Assembly (NCBI RefSeq): GCF_000263195.1
Contig: NC_018748.1
Location: 248,001-312,000, forward strand
DNA: 64,000 nt
Direction: 5' to 3'
DNA from: Emticicia oligotrophica DSM 17448
Lineage (GTDB): Bacteria > Bacteroidota > Bacteroidia > Cytophagales > Spirosomataceae
A program made the translations under genes and the position numbers. Positions 41,983 to 50,351 of this stretch are shown one piece after another (position 1 is the stretch's first letter; each line of letters begins with the position of its first letter). The notes beneath the pieces are model-generated. The model saw only the letters and a list, made by a program, of their open reading frames with translations, was not told the DNA's origin and searched no databases.

Positions 41983-42018
41983 GAGACAAGACATGCCGTG
42001 CGACGGTCGCCTTGTCTC
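41983..42018. repeat. Palindromic element between transketolase and rbsB-like genes
   Basis: GAGACAAG (41983-41990) pairs with CTTGTCTC (42011-42018), with an inner GCCGTGCGACGGTCGC that can pair partly. There is no T tract. Its arm/core words resemble the perfect palindrome at 38153-38178. Confidence 0.6.
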
Positions 42019-42084
42019 AGCAATACAAAATACAAATACAAAAGGCATTGATTATCAATGAATAATACCCGAAATTACTAAACC

Positions 42085-42990
42085 ATGAAATATCTATTCA
42101 TTATTGTTTTTTTGATTTCTTCATGCACGCAAAAAAACAACCAAGAAAAACCTAAAGTAGCCGTAGTAATTTCTACACTCAATAATCCTTGGTTTGTGGT
42201 TTTGGCTGAATCGGCAGCAGAAAATGCCAGAAAACTGGGTTATGAGGCCAAAATATTCGATTCTCAAAACAACCCAGCCACTGAGTCAGATAATTTCGAA
42301 AATTTGATTTCTTCAGGTTTTGATGCCATTCTATTCAATCCAACCGATGCCGATGGCTCAATAGCCAATATTCTAAAAGCAAAAGCGGCAGGCGTTCCTG
42401 TGTTTTGCATGGATAGAGAAGTGAATGCCGATGATGCCGCCACCAGTCAGATTTTATCAGATAATTATTCAGGCTGTGTTGAAATCGGAATTGAGTTTGT
42501 AAAAGCCCTCAAAGAAAAGGGGAAATATGTTGAAATCATTGGTCTGGTGGGCGATAATAATACATGGGCAAGGTCGGGAGGTTTTCATTCGGTTGTTGAT
42601 AAATTTCCAAATCTGAAAATGGTGGCACAGCAAAGTGGTGATTTTGATAGAAACAAAGCCATGGAAGTTCTTGAAACCATCATGCAAGCAAACCCCAACA
42701 TTGATGCGGTTTTCTGTGGAAATGATGCCATGGCCATGGGAGCTTTTCAAGCCTTACAATCGGCAGGAAAAGCAGATAAAGTAAAAGTTTTTGGGTTTGA
42801 CGGTGCGTCTGATGTTGTAGAAAAAATTGCCGAGAAAAAAATCGTTGCAACAGGTATGCAATATCCAAAAGTAATGGCCGAATATGCTGCTCGTTATGCC
42901 GACGAGTATTTCAAAGGGAAACGAGATTTCCCGCAGCGTGTGCCCGTTGAAGTGGAGTTGGTAACGGTTTCAAATGCTAAAAATTATTGA
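42085..42990 (+). CDS. Sugar ABC transporter substrate-binding lipoprotein (RbsB-like)
   Basis: This 301-residue periplasmic binding protein belongs to the ribose/galactose cluster. The lipobox is in [13 protein letters not shown], and [25 protein letters not shown] opens domain [50 protein letters not shown] and [14 protein letters not shown] are family marks; Asn, Asp and Arg at these positions normally contact a pyranose or furanose. It starts the importer block and is followed with a 2-base gap by the DUF2291 gene. The ligand is probably the sugar degraded by the flanking isomerase and kinase. Confidence 0.92.
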   Translation: MKYLFIIVFLISSCTQKNNQEKPKVAVVISTLNNPWFVVLAESAAENARKLGYEAKIFDSQNNPATESDNFENLISSGFDAILFNPTDADGSIANILKAKAAGVPVFCMDREVNADDAATSQILSDNYSGCVEIGIEFVKALKEKGKYVEIIGLVGDNNTWARSGGFHSVVDKFPNLKMVAQQSGDFDRNKAMEVLETIMQANPNIDAVFCGNDAMAMGAFQALQSAGKADKVKVFGFDGASDVVEKIAEKKIVATGMQYPKVMAEYAARYADEYFKGKRDFPQRVPVEVELVTVSNAKNY

Positions 42991-42992
42991 TA

Positions 42993-43598
42993 ATGATAAA
43001 GAAAGGAATCATACTCGTTTTAGGTGTATTTTTAGCCTATAACTCTGTTTATTTCAAGAAACTAAGCGATGTGAAAAATCAAGAAACGAACACTTTTGAT
43101 TTTAATTCCTTCGCCGATTCTCTTTATTACAAAGGAATCTTAACTCAAAACCAAGCTATTTCGCTTGAAAATCTTACTAAAGAAATACAAAACAATAAGG
43201 AAAATGCATTTAAGACTTACGGGAATCGCTTAGGAATTGGTAATTCGGCTTTCTTTATGGTTGAAACTAAGGGAAAAATCGTAAGTATTTTAGATGGAGT
43301 AATAAAAATTAACAGCCCTGAAAATGGCGTTGTTTCCATAGATACAAAATACATATTCGGCAATGCCATCAGAGATGCATCAGGTTTAGTAAAACTTACT
43401 GATTTTAAGACAAACGTTGATTTTAATAAAGTTTCTGAAGCATTAAATACTATCATTCGAGAAAAAGCAATTCCTCCTACACTTAGAAATCTTACAACTG
43501 GTGAAGATATTTCGGTAATTGGAGCGGTAAAATTGAGCAAAAAAGAATCTTTGGATTTCGTCATTTTACCTATCAAAATCTCTAAAATTAGTAAATGA
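42993..43598 (+). CDS. DUF2291 family membrane-anchored protein
   Basis: This 201-residue protein has an N-terminal membrane anchor (MIKKGIILVLGVFLAYNSVYF) and a periplasmic domain containing FNSFADSLY, NRLGIGNSAFFMVETKGKI, and GNAIRDASGLVKLTDF; the GNAIRDA element is characteristic of DUF2291. Such proteins sit almost only in RbsABC-like operons and probably assist the importer in the periplasm, but their role is not known. The ATG at 42993 is preferred over the TTG at 42987. Its stop overlaps the ABC ATPase start (ATGA). Confidence 0.8.
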   Translation: MIKKGIILVLGVFLAYNSVYFKKLSDVKNQETNTFDFNSFADSLYYKGILTQNQAISLENLTKEIQNNKENAFKTYGNRLGIGNSAFFMVETKGKIVSILDGVIKINSPENGVVSIDTKYIFGNAIRDASGLVKLTDFKTNVDFNKVSEALNTIIREKAIPPTLRNLTTGEDISVIGAVKLSKKESLDFVILPIKISKISK

Positions 43599-45070
43599 TA
43601 GAATTATTAAACATATCGAAATCCTTTCCTGGTGTAAAAGCTCTCAATGAGGTAAATCTTACTTTTTACCCATCGAAAGTCAATGCAATTTTGGGTGAAA
43701 ACGGGGCAGGAAAATCAACACTTTTGAAGATTCTTACGGGCGTTTATACAGATTATGAAGGTGAAATCAAGCAAAATGGTCAAACGCTTAAATTCAAAAA
43801 TATTAAAGATGCTCAACAAGCAGGTATTGGAATCATTCACCAAGAATTAAACCTAATTCCACAACTGAGCATTGTAGATAACCTTTTTTTGGGGCAAGAA
43901 ATCGTCAATCAATGGGGCTTATTGGATAGTCAGCAAATGGAGCAAAAAGCCACGATTTTACTTGACAAACTGCAACTTAAACATTCTCCCAAAACTTTAG
44001 TCGCAAACCTAAAAGTAGGCGAACAGCAGTTGGTAGAAATAGCCAAAGTCTTACTTTCTGATGCCCAAGTAATTTTAATGGACGAACCAACTTCAGCTTT
44101 GAGCGATAAAGAAATTGATAATCTTCATCGAATCATTGCCGAACTAAAGGCCGAAGGAAAGACCATTGTTTATATCTCACATAAAATGGATGAGTTGTTT
44201 CGCATCGCCGAAACTTACAGCGTGATGCGAGATGGAAATTCGGTAGGTGCAGGAAATATGCAAGACACCACCGAACAGGCATTGATTCGGTTAATGGTAG
44301 GAAGGGAGATTTTAATTAGTAATCGAAAATTAAGAATTGAGAACTGTGAAAATAGACGAAAAATTTTAGAAGTTAAAAACTTAAGATCAGAAAAAACATC
44401 TCTTTTCGTTCATCACTTATCACTCTATCAAGGCGAGATTCTCGGCATTTTTGGTTTGATGGGTGCTGGTAGAACTGAATTACTAGAAGCTATTTTTGGA
44501 CTGAATCCCAATGCTGAGACTGAAAGTATTTTAATTGATAATCAAGCAATTAAAATAAAATCTCCCAAAGATGCCATTGATAAAGGCTTAGCTTTTCTTA
44601 CAGAAGACCGCAAAACTGAAGGTTTAATTTTGGGGATGAACATAGCCAATAATATCGGACTTACAAGCCTCAAACCCAATACATTGCTCAATGAAAAAGA
44701 AGAAAACAATTTAGCTCAAAAATACATTGATGCACTTCGAATTAAAACCCCATCTGAGCAGCAATTGTGTGTAAATTTGAGTGGAGGAAATCAACAAAAA
44801 GTGGTTTTAGCCAAGTGGTTAGCAACAAACCCAAAAATCTTGATGCTCGATGAGCCTACTCGGGGAATTGATATTAACGCCAAAAATGAAATTTACGAAC
44901 TGATTAAAAAATTGGCAGAACAAGGCAAAAGTATCATTATCGTTTCATCAGAAATCCCTGAAATCTTGGCATTATCAGATAGAATATTAGTCATGGCAGA
45001 TGGACAAATTAAAGCAGAATTTTCGCCAGAAGAAGCCAACGAAGATAAATTATTGAAAGCTGCAATTTGA
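43595..45070 (+). CDS. Sugar ABC transporter ATP-binding protein (RbsA-like, tandem domains)
   Basis: This 491-residue ATPase has two nucleotide-binding domains. The N-terminal one has Walker A GENGAGKST, a degenerate signature KVGEQQLVEIAK and Walker B VILMDEPTSAL. The C-terminal one has a degenerate Walker A (GLMGAGRTE), signature LSGGNQQKVVLAKWLA and Walker B ILMLDEPTRG. This is the usual asymmetric RbsA/XylG layout. In the linker and first C-domain strands, SNRKLRIENCENRRK and SLFVHHLSLYQGE are unlike homologues and coincide with repeat-like DNA (44328-44430). The ATPase is coupled to DUF2291 upstream and to the permease downstream. Confidence 0.93.
   Translation: MIELLNISKSFPGVKALNEVNLTFYPSKVNAILGENGAGKSTLLKILTGVYTDYEGEIKQNGQTLKFKNIKDAQQAGIGIIHQELNLIPQLSIVDNLFLGQEIVNQWGLLDSQQMEQKATILLDKLQLKHSPKTLVANLKVGEQQLVEIAKVLLSDAQVILMDEPTSALSDKEIDNLHRIIAELKAEGKTIVYISHKMDELFRIAETYSVMRDGNSVGAGNMQDTTEQALIRLMVGREILISNRKLRIENCENRRKILEVKNLRSEKTSLFVHHLSLYQGEILGIFGLMGAGRTELLEAIFGLNPNAETESILIDNQAIKIKSPKDAIDKGLAFLTEDRKTEGLILGMNIANNIGLTSLKPNTLLNEKEENNLAQKYIDALRIKTPSEQQLCVNLSGGNQQKVVLAKWLATNPKILMLDEPTRGIDINAKNEIYELIKKLAEQGKSIIIVSSEIPEILALSDRILVMADGQIKAEFSPEEANEDKLLKAAI
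44328..44428. repeat. Repeat-like segments inside the RbsA-like ATPase gene
   Basis: AAAATTAAGAATTGAGAACTG (starting about 44328) and TTCATCACTTATCACT (44409-44424) are short-repeat words. The second also occurs at 40121-40138. Both are read in frame in the inter-domain linker and at the start of the second ATPase domain, where the protein tolerates change. Confidence 0.5.
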
Positions 45071-45140
45071 TTTAGGATTTACGATTGTGGGTTGAAAAAT
45101 TGCTTAATCCGAAATCATAAATCTGAAATCCAAAATCGTC
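45071..45140. repeat. GGATTTACGATT/AAATCC repeat in the ABC operon
   Basis: TTTAGGATTTACGATTG on the left and AATCCGAAATCATAAATCTG, then AAAATCGTCA on the right form an imperfect inverted structure in the 79-base spacer between the ATPase and permease genes. GATTTACGATTG is shared with 14522-14533. Confidence 0.6.
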
Positions 45141-45149
45141 AATTATAGG

Positions 45150-46106
45150 ATGAACAAAGAATTACTCAAAAAATCACAATCACTCATTGCACTTTTCATA
45201 TTGTGCTTAGTGATTAGTCTTTTATCAGATAAATTCCTCACTACCAATAACTTGTGGAATGTTCTTCGACAAATCTCAGTGAATATTTGTATTTCTACCG
45301 GTATGACTTTGGTAGTTCTTATGGCAGGCATAGACCTCTCGGTTGGCTCTGTATTAGCATTTACCTCGGGAGTTTGTGCGGGTTTACTCAAAAATGGCAT
45401 TGCCATTCCTTCACTCGATTTATTCGTAGGTTTCACTACTTTAGGTGGGGTTTTAGCTGCCTTAATTATTGGGTTGACATTAGGATTATTAAATGGTTGG
45501 GTCATTACCAAATTTGCATTGCCGCCTTTTGTAACTACCCTTGCCATGCTCACAATTGCTCGTGGAGCAACCATGCTCTACACACAAGGTATGCCGATTT
45601 CAAATCTCGGAGCAAGTTTTGAGTACATCGGTTCAGGTTGGTTTTTAAGAATTCCCGTTCCCGTTTGGATTTCACTCATTGTCGTTCTGATTGTTGTTTT
45701 CATCAGTAAAAAAACAACCTTCGGACGCTACATTTACGCCATTGGAGGAAATGAAAAAGCAGCTTTTTTATCAGGAATCAATATTAATAATGTCAAAATA
45801 GCAGTTTATGGAATTGCAGGAATGATGGCCGCAGTAGGTGGAATTTTGGTTACTTCCAGACTAAATTCTGCTCAACCAAACGCAGGGGCAAGCTATGAAT
45901 TAGATTCAATAGCGGCAGTAGTCATTGGTGGGACATCACTCTCTGGTGGAGTTGGTTCTGTAACTGGAACTGTCATCGGAGCTGCAATCATTGGAGTTTT
46001 GAATAATGGTTTGGTTTTGCTAAATGTCTCACCTTTTTGGCAACAAGTAGTAAAAGGTTTAGTGATTCTCTTAGCAGTAATTATTGATAAAAAGAGTAAG
46101 AAGTAA
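45150..46106 (+). CDS. Sugar ABC transporter permease (RbsC-like)
   Basis: This 318-residue inner-membrane permease has about eight to ten hydrophobic segments. The family blocks are NISTGMTLVVLMAGIDLSVGS, GWVITKFALPPFVTTLAMLTIARG, GRYIYAIGGNEKAAFLSGI (the EAA-like loop that contacts the ATPase), and SIAAVVIGGTSLSGGVGSVTGT. It completes the importer with the binding protein at 42085 and the ATPase at 43595. A palindromic element (46115-46147) separates it from the kinase gene. Confidence 0.93.
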   Translation: MNKELLKKSQSLIALFILCLVISLLSDKFLTTNNLWNVLRQISVNICISTGMTLVVLMAGIDLSVGSVLAFTSGVCAGLLKNGIAIPSLDLFVGFTTLGGVLAALIIGLTLGLLNGWVITKFALPPFVTTLAMLTIARGATMLYTQGMPISNLGASFEYIGSGWFLRIPVPVWISLIVVLIVVFISKKTTFGRYIYAIGGNEKAAFLSGININNVKIAVYGIAGMMAAVGGILVTSRLNSAQPNAGASYELDSIAAVVIGGTSLSGGVGSVTGTVIGAAIIGVLNNGLVLLNVSPFWQQVVKGLVILLAVIIDKKSKK

Positions 46107-46114
46107 CGCTCAAA

Positions 46115-46147
46115 ACGTAGGCAAGGTTTAAACCCTTGCCTACGTTA
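46115..46147. repeat. Palindromic hairpin between permease and kinase genes
   Basis: AACGTAGGCAAGG (46115-46127) pairs with CCTTGCCTACGTT (46135-46147) over a TTTAAAC loop. No T tract follows, so it is more likely a palindromic repeat or an attenuating stem than a full terminator. Confidence 0.65.
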
Positions 46148-46158
46148 ATATTGCATTT

Positions 46159-47664
46159 ATGAAAAAATACATCCTCTCCATAGACCAAGGCACAAGTAGC
46201 ACCAAAACAATCATTTTTGATGAAAGTGGAAATGCAGTAGCCAAAGGTCATGCCGATTTACAGACTAATTATTTTGACAATGGCTTTGTGGAGCAAGCCC
46301 CCGAAGGCATTTATCAAAATGTATTGGAGTCGATTTTTCTTTGTATTCAAGATTTTCTGTCAAAAGGATTTTCAATTGAAAATATTATTTCTGTTGGAAT
46401 CAGTAATCAACGAGAAACATTTATTCTTTGGGATAAAGCAGGTAAACCACTTACACCAGCAGTGGTATGGGCTTGTAAACGTTCGATAGAAATTTGCCAA
46501 AAACTAAAAGGTAAAAACCAAGAACCATTCATTAAAGAAAGAACAGGCTTAATAATTGATCCTTATTTTTCAGCTACAAAACTGCTTTGGCTGCTCGAAA
46601 ACGATGCAGATTTAAAGATGAAATTAGATAATGGTGAAGTATTTTTCGGTACAGTCGATTGCTGGCTTTTGTGGAAAATGACTAACGGTCAATCTTTCAA
46701 AACTGATTTTACCAACGCTCACCGAACACTTCTTTTCAATATTCACACCCTTACTTGGGATAAAGAAATTCTCCAACTTTGGGGATTGGAAAAACTTAAT
46801 TTACCAGAAGTATGTGCTTCGAGTTCGGATTTTGGATTTTGGGTTTTGGATTTATCCAACCTAGATTCAATCCACTTTCCGAAATCCAAAATCCCAATTC
46901 AAGCAATGATCGGTGATTCTCACGCTGCTACTTTTGGTGAAGGGTGCTTCGAGCAAGGAACAGCGAAAGTTACGATGGGAACGGGTAGCTCAATCATGAT
47001 GAATATTGGAGATAAACCAGTTTTATCAAATAATGGCATGTTGACGACCATTTGTTGGAGCACAGAAAATAGGATTGATTTTGCATTTGAAGGAGCAATT
47101 GTAGCATGTGGCTCTACCATAGAATGGGTGAAAAATGAATTAGGATTCTTCAAAGAAGTAGCCGAAACCGAAGCAATGGCACTTTCGGTCAGTGATAATG
47201 CTGGCGTTTATCTCATTCCTGCTTTTAGTGGTTTAGGTGCTCCTCATTGGCAAATGAATCGCCGTGCTTCCATTGAGGGGATGACCTTTGGTACAAGCAA
47301 AAATCATATTGTTCGAGCAGCTTTAGAAAGCATTCCCTATCAAATAAAGGATGTAATAAATGCCATGCAAAACGACATGGATTCGAAGCTAAAATCCATT
47401 TCAGTCAATGGCGGACTAACTCGTAATCAATTCGTTATCAGGTTTTTAGTCGATTTATTAGGTTTACCTCTCAAAAAACAACAAAATCCTGATGTTTCTG
47501 CTTTGGGAGCAGCTTATTTAGCAGGTTTAAAAAGTGGTATTTACGAAAGTATCAGCCAACTGAAAATGCTAAATCAAGCAAAAACCGAAGAAATTTTACC
47601 AGATTTAGGCAATCATTTAGTCAAAAAAGGCTATGAAGGTTGGATACAGAAAATTCAAAATTAA
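46159..47664 (+). CDS. FGGY-family carbohydrate kinase (glycerol-kinase-like)
   Basis: This 501-residue sugar/polyol kinase shows phosphate-1 LSIDQGTSSTKTIIFD, the adenosine and substrate region VGISNQRETFILWDKAGKPLTPAVVWACKR, GDSHAATFGEGCF, and the C-terminal FGGY signature around GAPHWQMNRRASIEGMTFGT and SVNGGLTRNQFVIRFLVDLL. It is glycerol-kinase-like in primary sequence, but the setting (importer, isomerase, split transketolase) argues for a ketose kinase such as an apulose, ribulose or xylulose-type enzyme. Residues about 225-243 (FGFWVLDLSNLDSIHFPKS) look inserted and are encoded by a GGATTTTGGATTTTGGG inverted repeat. Confidence 0.88.
   Translation: MKKYILSIDQGTSSTKTIIFDESGNAVAKGHADLQTNYFDNGFVEQAPEGIYQNVLESIFLCIQDFLSKGFSIENIISVGISNQRETFILWDKAGKPLTPAVVWACKRSIEICQKLKGKNQEPFIKERTGLIIDPYFSATKLLWLLENDADLKMKLDNGEVFFGTVDCWLLWKMTNGQSFKTDFTNAHRTLLFNIHTLTWDKEILQLWGLEKLNLPEVCASSSDFGFWVLDLSNLDSIHFPKSKIPIQAMIGDSHAATFGEGCFEQGTAKVTMGTGSSIMMNIGDKPVLSNNGMLTTICWSTENRIDFAFEGAIVACGSTIEWVKNELGFFKEVAETEAMALSVSDNAGVYLIPAFSGLGAPHWQMNRRASIEGMTFGTSKNHIVRAALESIPYQIKDVINAMQNDMDSKLKSISVNGGLTRNQFVIRFLVDLLGLPLKKQQNPDVSALGAAYLAGLKSGIYESISQLKMLNQAKTEEILPDLGNHLVKKGYEGWIQKIQN
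46835..46892. repeat. Inverted repeat inserted in frame in the kinase gene
   Basis: CGGATTTTGGATTTTGGG on the left (about 46835) faces CCGAAATCCAAAATCCC on the right (about 46876-46892), nearly complementary. The segment keeps the frame and encodes the extra loop FGFWVLDLSNLDSIHFPKS between two conserved strands of the kinase. Confidence 0.65.
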
Positions 47665-47668
47665 TCAA

Positions 47669-48493
47669 TCATTTTTGTTTTCCAAGCCATAGTAAAGTAT
47701 TGATAATCAATTTATTTTGAGTTTCATTGGCAAACTGAAAAGAAAGTTCTTTATTGGTTTTATTGTCATAATCAATATCATTGTGCCCCATATTTACATA
47801 AAGCATTCGATATTTCTTATTAGTCCAAACGACAGGGTAATCTCCGCTATGCCAAATTTCATGTTGCTTGGGGCCAGTTCCGAGCGGAAAACTCAAAGGG
47901 TCGATTGAAAGTAAGACTTCAATATCTTTATTTTGTCGTAAATCTTTCTCCCATCTATACCATTCATTAGGCGATGATTGAAATATTTCGGGTAATTTTT
48001 TGGTGACTGGGTGCTTTTTATCTTCTACTTTTAAAAATGCCGAAGTTGGTCGCCAAGTATTGCTTTTATATTGTCCCGAACCTAAAAAGTGATTATGATA
48101 CCAATCCCAATCTTGATTAAACTTTGAATTATTCAAAGCAAAAGCTGCAAAATGAAAACCAATCCAGCCTCCACCACGCTCAATATATTGCTGAAAAGCC
48201 TTACGCTGTGCGGGGTCTTCTGGGCGTGTATCTAAGAAAAGTACAATTTGAAATTTCGACAAAAAAGCCTCATTCAGATTCGACCAATCATTAGTAGAAT
48301 CATAGGAAAAATGGTATTTCTTAGCCATTTCAGGAAACCACCTATTTGCCTCATGCACAAAACTAATATGTGCTTGGTCGTTTTTGGCTGTATAAAAAGC
48401 AATTACTTTAAATTTTGGTGTGTTTTGTGCAAGTAAATCGCTAAAACTTAGCCCAATAATTAAACACAAAAGAGTCTTTTTTAGGATTGTCAT
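47669..48493 (-). CDS. Exported ThuA-domain protein
   Basis: This 274-residue secreted protein has a signal peptide (MTILKKTLLCLIIGLSFSDLLAQ) and a ThuA-like flavodoxin/glutamine-amidotransferase fold: FKVIAFYTAKNDQAHISFVHEANRWF, VLFLDTRPEDPAQRKAFQQYIERGGGWIGFH, and the C-terminal YPVVWTNKKYRMLYVNMGHND with a conserved His. ThuA-like proteins lie in trehalose and other sugar loci; their reaction is unknown. It is convergent with the kinase gene and closes the sugar island. Stop codons are only 4 bases apart, and no terminator is visible between them. Confidence 0.85.
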   Translation of the reverse strand: MTILKKTLLCLIIGLSFSDLLAQNTPKFKVIAFYTAKNDQAHISFVHEANRWFPEMAKKYHFSYDSTNDWSNLNEAFLSKFQIVLFLDTRPEDPAQRKAFQQYIERGGGWIGFHFAAFALNNSKFNQDWDWYHNHFLGSGQYKSNTWRPTSAFLKVEDKKHPVTKKLPEIFQSSPNEWYRWEKDLRQNKDIEVLLSIDPLSFPLGTGPKQHEIWHSGDYPVVWTNKKYRMLYVNMGHNDIDYDNKTNKELSFQFANETQNKLIINTLLWLGKQK

Positions 48494-48586
48494 TGTTTTG
48501 TCTTTTAATCAAAAGTACATCTTTTATTCCTGAAGATTAAGCTAATACTTTTCAATTACAGTAATTCTCTTCATAAAAGCCCATTT

Positions 48587-48618
48587 TTGAATCAATTGTA
48601 AATAATTCTCTACTTTTG
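48587..48618 (+). promoter_or_regulatory. Bacteroidota-type promoter of the phosphopantetheinyl transferase gene
   Basis: TTG at 48587-48589 and TACTTTTG at 48611-48618 (TAnnTTTG) are 21 bases apart, within the range seen in the phylum. The predicted start is about 48624, a short leader before the ATG at 48640. Confidence 0.6.
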
Positions 48619-48639
48619 CAGCAATGAAATTTAAATTCT

Positions 48640-49272
48640 ATGCCAGTTATTTTAGAAAAAAAATATGAAAACGGTATTTCGTTAGCTATTTGGCAAATTA
48701 CCGAGCAGCATGATGAACTTCAAGCAATGCTTCCATCTGAAATACTAACTGATGCCGAATTAGCTTCAATAAGTCATCCGCAGAAGCAAATTGAATTCTT
48801 TTGTAGCAGACTTGTAATCAAGTATTTAGCTAACTCTTTGGGTATTAATTACTTAGGAATTAAAAAAGATGAACATGGAAAGCCTTACTTGGCAGGCACT
48901 GACTGGCAAATGTCGCTTACCCATACCTCAAACTATGTGGCGGCAGTTATGCACCCAAGTAGGTCATTGGGGATAGACATGGAAAAGCCCACTGAAAAAC
49001 TAAGTAGAATCAAACATAAATTCATGTCAGAAGCAGAACTAGCCTCTACTGAAAATGATTTCGAAAATCTATGTATTTATTGGTCAGCCAAAGAAGCACT
49101 TTACAAACTATATGGAAAAAGAAAAGTAATTTTCAACGAAAATTTACACGTTTCCCCGTTTGAAAAAGGGGTTTCTTGCATACAAGGCCGATTGTTAATC
49201 AATGAGATTGATAAAAATTACGATATCTATATCGAACGCATTGACGGTTATATACTCGTAGTAGCTGGATAG
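48640..49272 (+). CDS. 4'-phosphopantetheinyl transferase superfamily protein
   Basis: This 210-residue Sfp-type enzyme transfers 4'-phosphopantetheine from CoA to a carrier protein. The magnesium motif is LGIDMEKPTEKL near residue 110, followed by FMSEAELAST, and the second motif WSAKEALYKLYGKR is near residue 150 with catalytic Glu and Lys. An N-terminal half with FFCSRLVIKYLA and KDEHGKPYLAG fits the pseudo-dimeric Sfp fold. It is single, with no carrier-protein or PKS/NRPS gene near, so it may serve fatty acid or lysine/peptide carrier proteins encoded elsewhere. Confidence 0.9.
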   Translation: MPVILEKKYENGISLAIWQITEQHDELQAMLPSEILTDAELASISHPQKQIEFFCSRLVIKYLANSLGINYLGIKKDEHGKPYLAGTDWQMSLTHTSNYVAAVMHPSRSLGIDMEKPTEKLSRIKHKFMSEAELASTENDFENLCIYWSAKEALYKLYGKRKVIFNENLHVSPFEKGVSCIQGRLLINEIDKNYDIYIERIDGYILVVAG

Positions 49273-49305
49273 AGATTGTCAAGATTTATTTGAGACAATC
49301 TCTAT
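49269..49305. terminator. Bidirectional terminator hairpin
   Basis: ATAGAGATTGTC (49269-49280) and GACAATCTCTAT (49294-49305) form a 12-bp stem between the convergent transferase and SirB1-like genes. The loop region TTTATTTG is A/T-rich but U tracts are short. Confidence 0.65.
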
Positions 49306-49313
49306 CCACTAAT

Positions 49314-50147
49314 TTATGAAATCGCTTTTAAAATCTTCTCTACTTCTTTCACTCTTTCTAAGTCCGAAATTTTCTCGAAAGAAACAATCAGATTACGCAA
49401 AACTCTTAATATAATATCAAGATTAGTACAAGGTTGGAAGAACGAATCTTGAGGCTGTAACTGCATTTGTTTAATATAATTTGTAATATCAACTTTCGAA
49501 AATATCAACCCTCTATTAAAAATATTGATATAGAACTGTGTTTGTGGAGTTTTATATGTCAATACAAATAAACTAGGTAAATTAACCCCACTCACCGGCA
49601 AGCCTAATCTTTTGGCCACGAGCATATAAATAACACATAAAGAAATCGGATTCCCTTTTTTCAAATCAAAAACTTGATTAAGCATAGAATTTGCTACCGA
49701 ATGAAAATTTTTGGTATTTGGCAAATATTTATACTTATCAAAGAAAATCTGATTTAGGATTCGAATTTGGTCATGTGGATGCATATCATCACGTAATTCT
49801 AGCCAAGTATCAAAATACATATCGTTTATATGATGCCGTAATTTATCAATACTCAAATCTGGATACTGATAAGTAGCAATAATCCACATGCCTTCTAATA
49901 AGTCTTCATAGCCATCGTTTTTCCATTTAACCAATCGCTCAATGACAGAGTTATATTGTAATCCATGAATCAAATCCTCTAATTTTTTTTGTAAATTAGG
50001 GTTAAAACCACTTCCTTGCCAATGGTCTTCTAACAGTGGGATGATAGCTCCGCCTAAACCTTTTAAACGATTTTCTACATGTTGTACTACTTCATGGTCA
50101 TCATCGTCAAGAAGAGTTACTAATGCTTTTATTTCTGATTCATTCAT
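49314..50147 (-). CDS. SirB1-like transglutaminase-fold protein
   Basis: This 277-residue cytoplasmic protein has the transglutaminase-like core 2 (SirB1) domain. Residues ~100-210 contain INDMYFDTWLELRDDMHPHDQIRILNQIFFD, then KKGNPISLCVIYMLVAKRLGLPVSGVNLPSLFVL, where the Cys in the NPISLCVIY block is the family's nucleophile position, and FYINIFNRGL. Family members often carry TPR repeats; here an N-terminal HEAT-like helical part (LVTLLDDDDHEVVQHVENRL) is seen instead. The role is not known. Confidence 0.8.
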   Translation of the reverse strand: MNESEIKALVTLLDDDDHEVVQHVENRLKGLGGAIIPLLEDHWQGSGFNPNLQKKLEDLIHGLQYNSVIERLVKWKNDGYEDLLEGMWIIATYQYPDLSIDKLRHHINDMYFDTWLELRDDMHPHDQIRILNQIFFDKYKYLPNTKNFHSVANSMLNQVFDLKKGNPISLCVIYMLVAKRLGLPVSGVNLPSLFVLTYKTPQTQFYINIFNRGLIFSKVDITNYIKQMQLQPQDSFFQPCTNLDIILRVLRNLIVSFEKISDLERVKEVEKILKAIS

Positions 50148-50321
50148 CTTATTACACTTTTCAGATTATCAACACTTATTTCCCTCATAAAACGTTTAAA
50201 ACACCGATAAATAATTCATTATCAGACACTTTAAGCGATTTTTAGTACATTAGATAAGTTTTATGAAAATTTATCTTTTAGGCTTTAGAATCTTTACTTT
50301 TCTATTTCGCCTCTAAATTCA

Positions 50322-50329
50322 TACTTTTG
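50322..50329 (+). promoter_or_regulatory. TAnnTTTG box upstream of galE
   Basis: TACTTTTG at 50322-50329 lies 23 bases before the galE ATG. No TTG is seen 17-23 bases upstream, so only half of the promoter consensus is present. Confidence 0.4.
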
Positions 50330-50351
50330 TAAAAATAACAAACATTTTTTT

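Noticed and set aside
45254-45622. 122-codon ORF in another frame inside the permease gene
   Set aside because: It is a shadow frame: its product is rich in His/Tyr/Cys with no family features, while the main frame encodes a clear RbsC-like permease.
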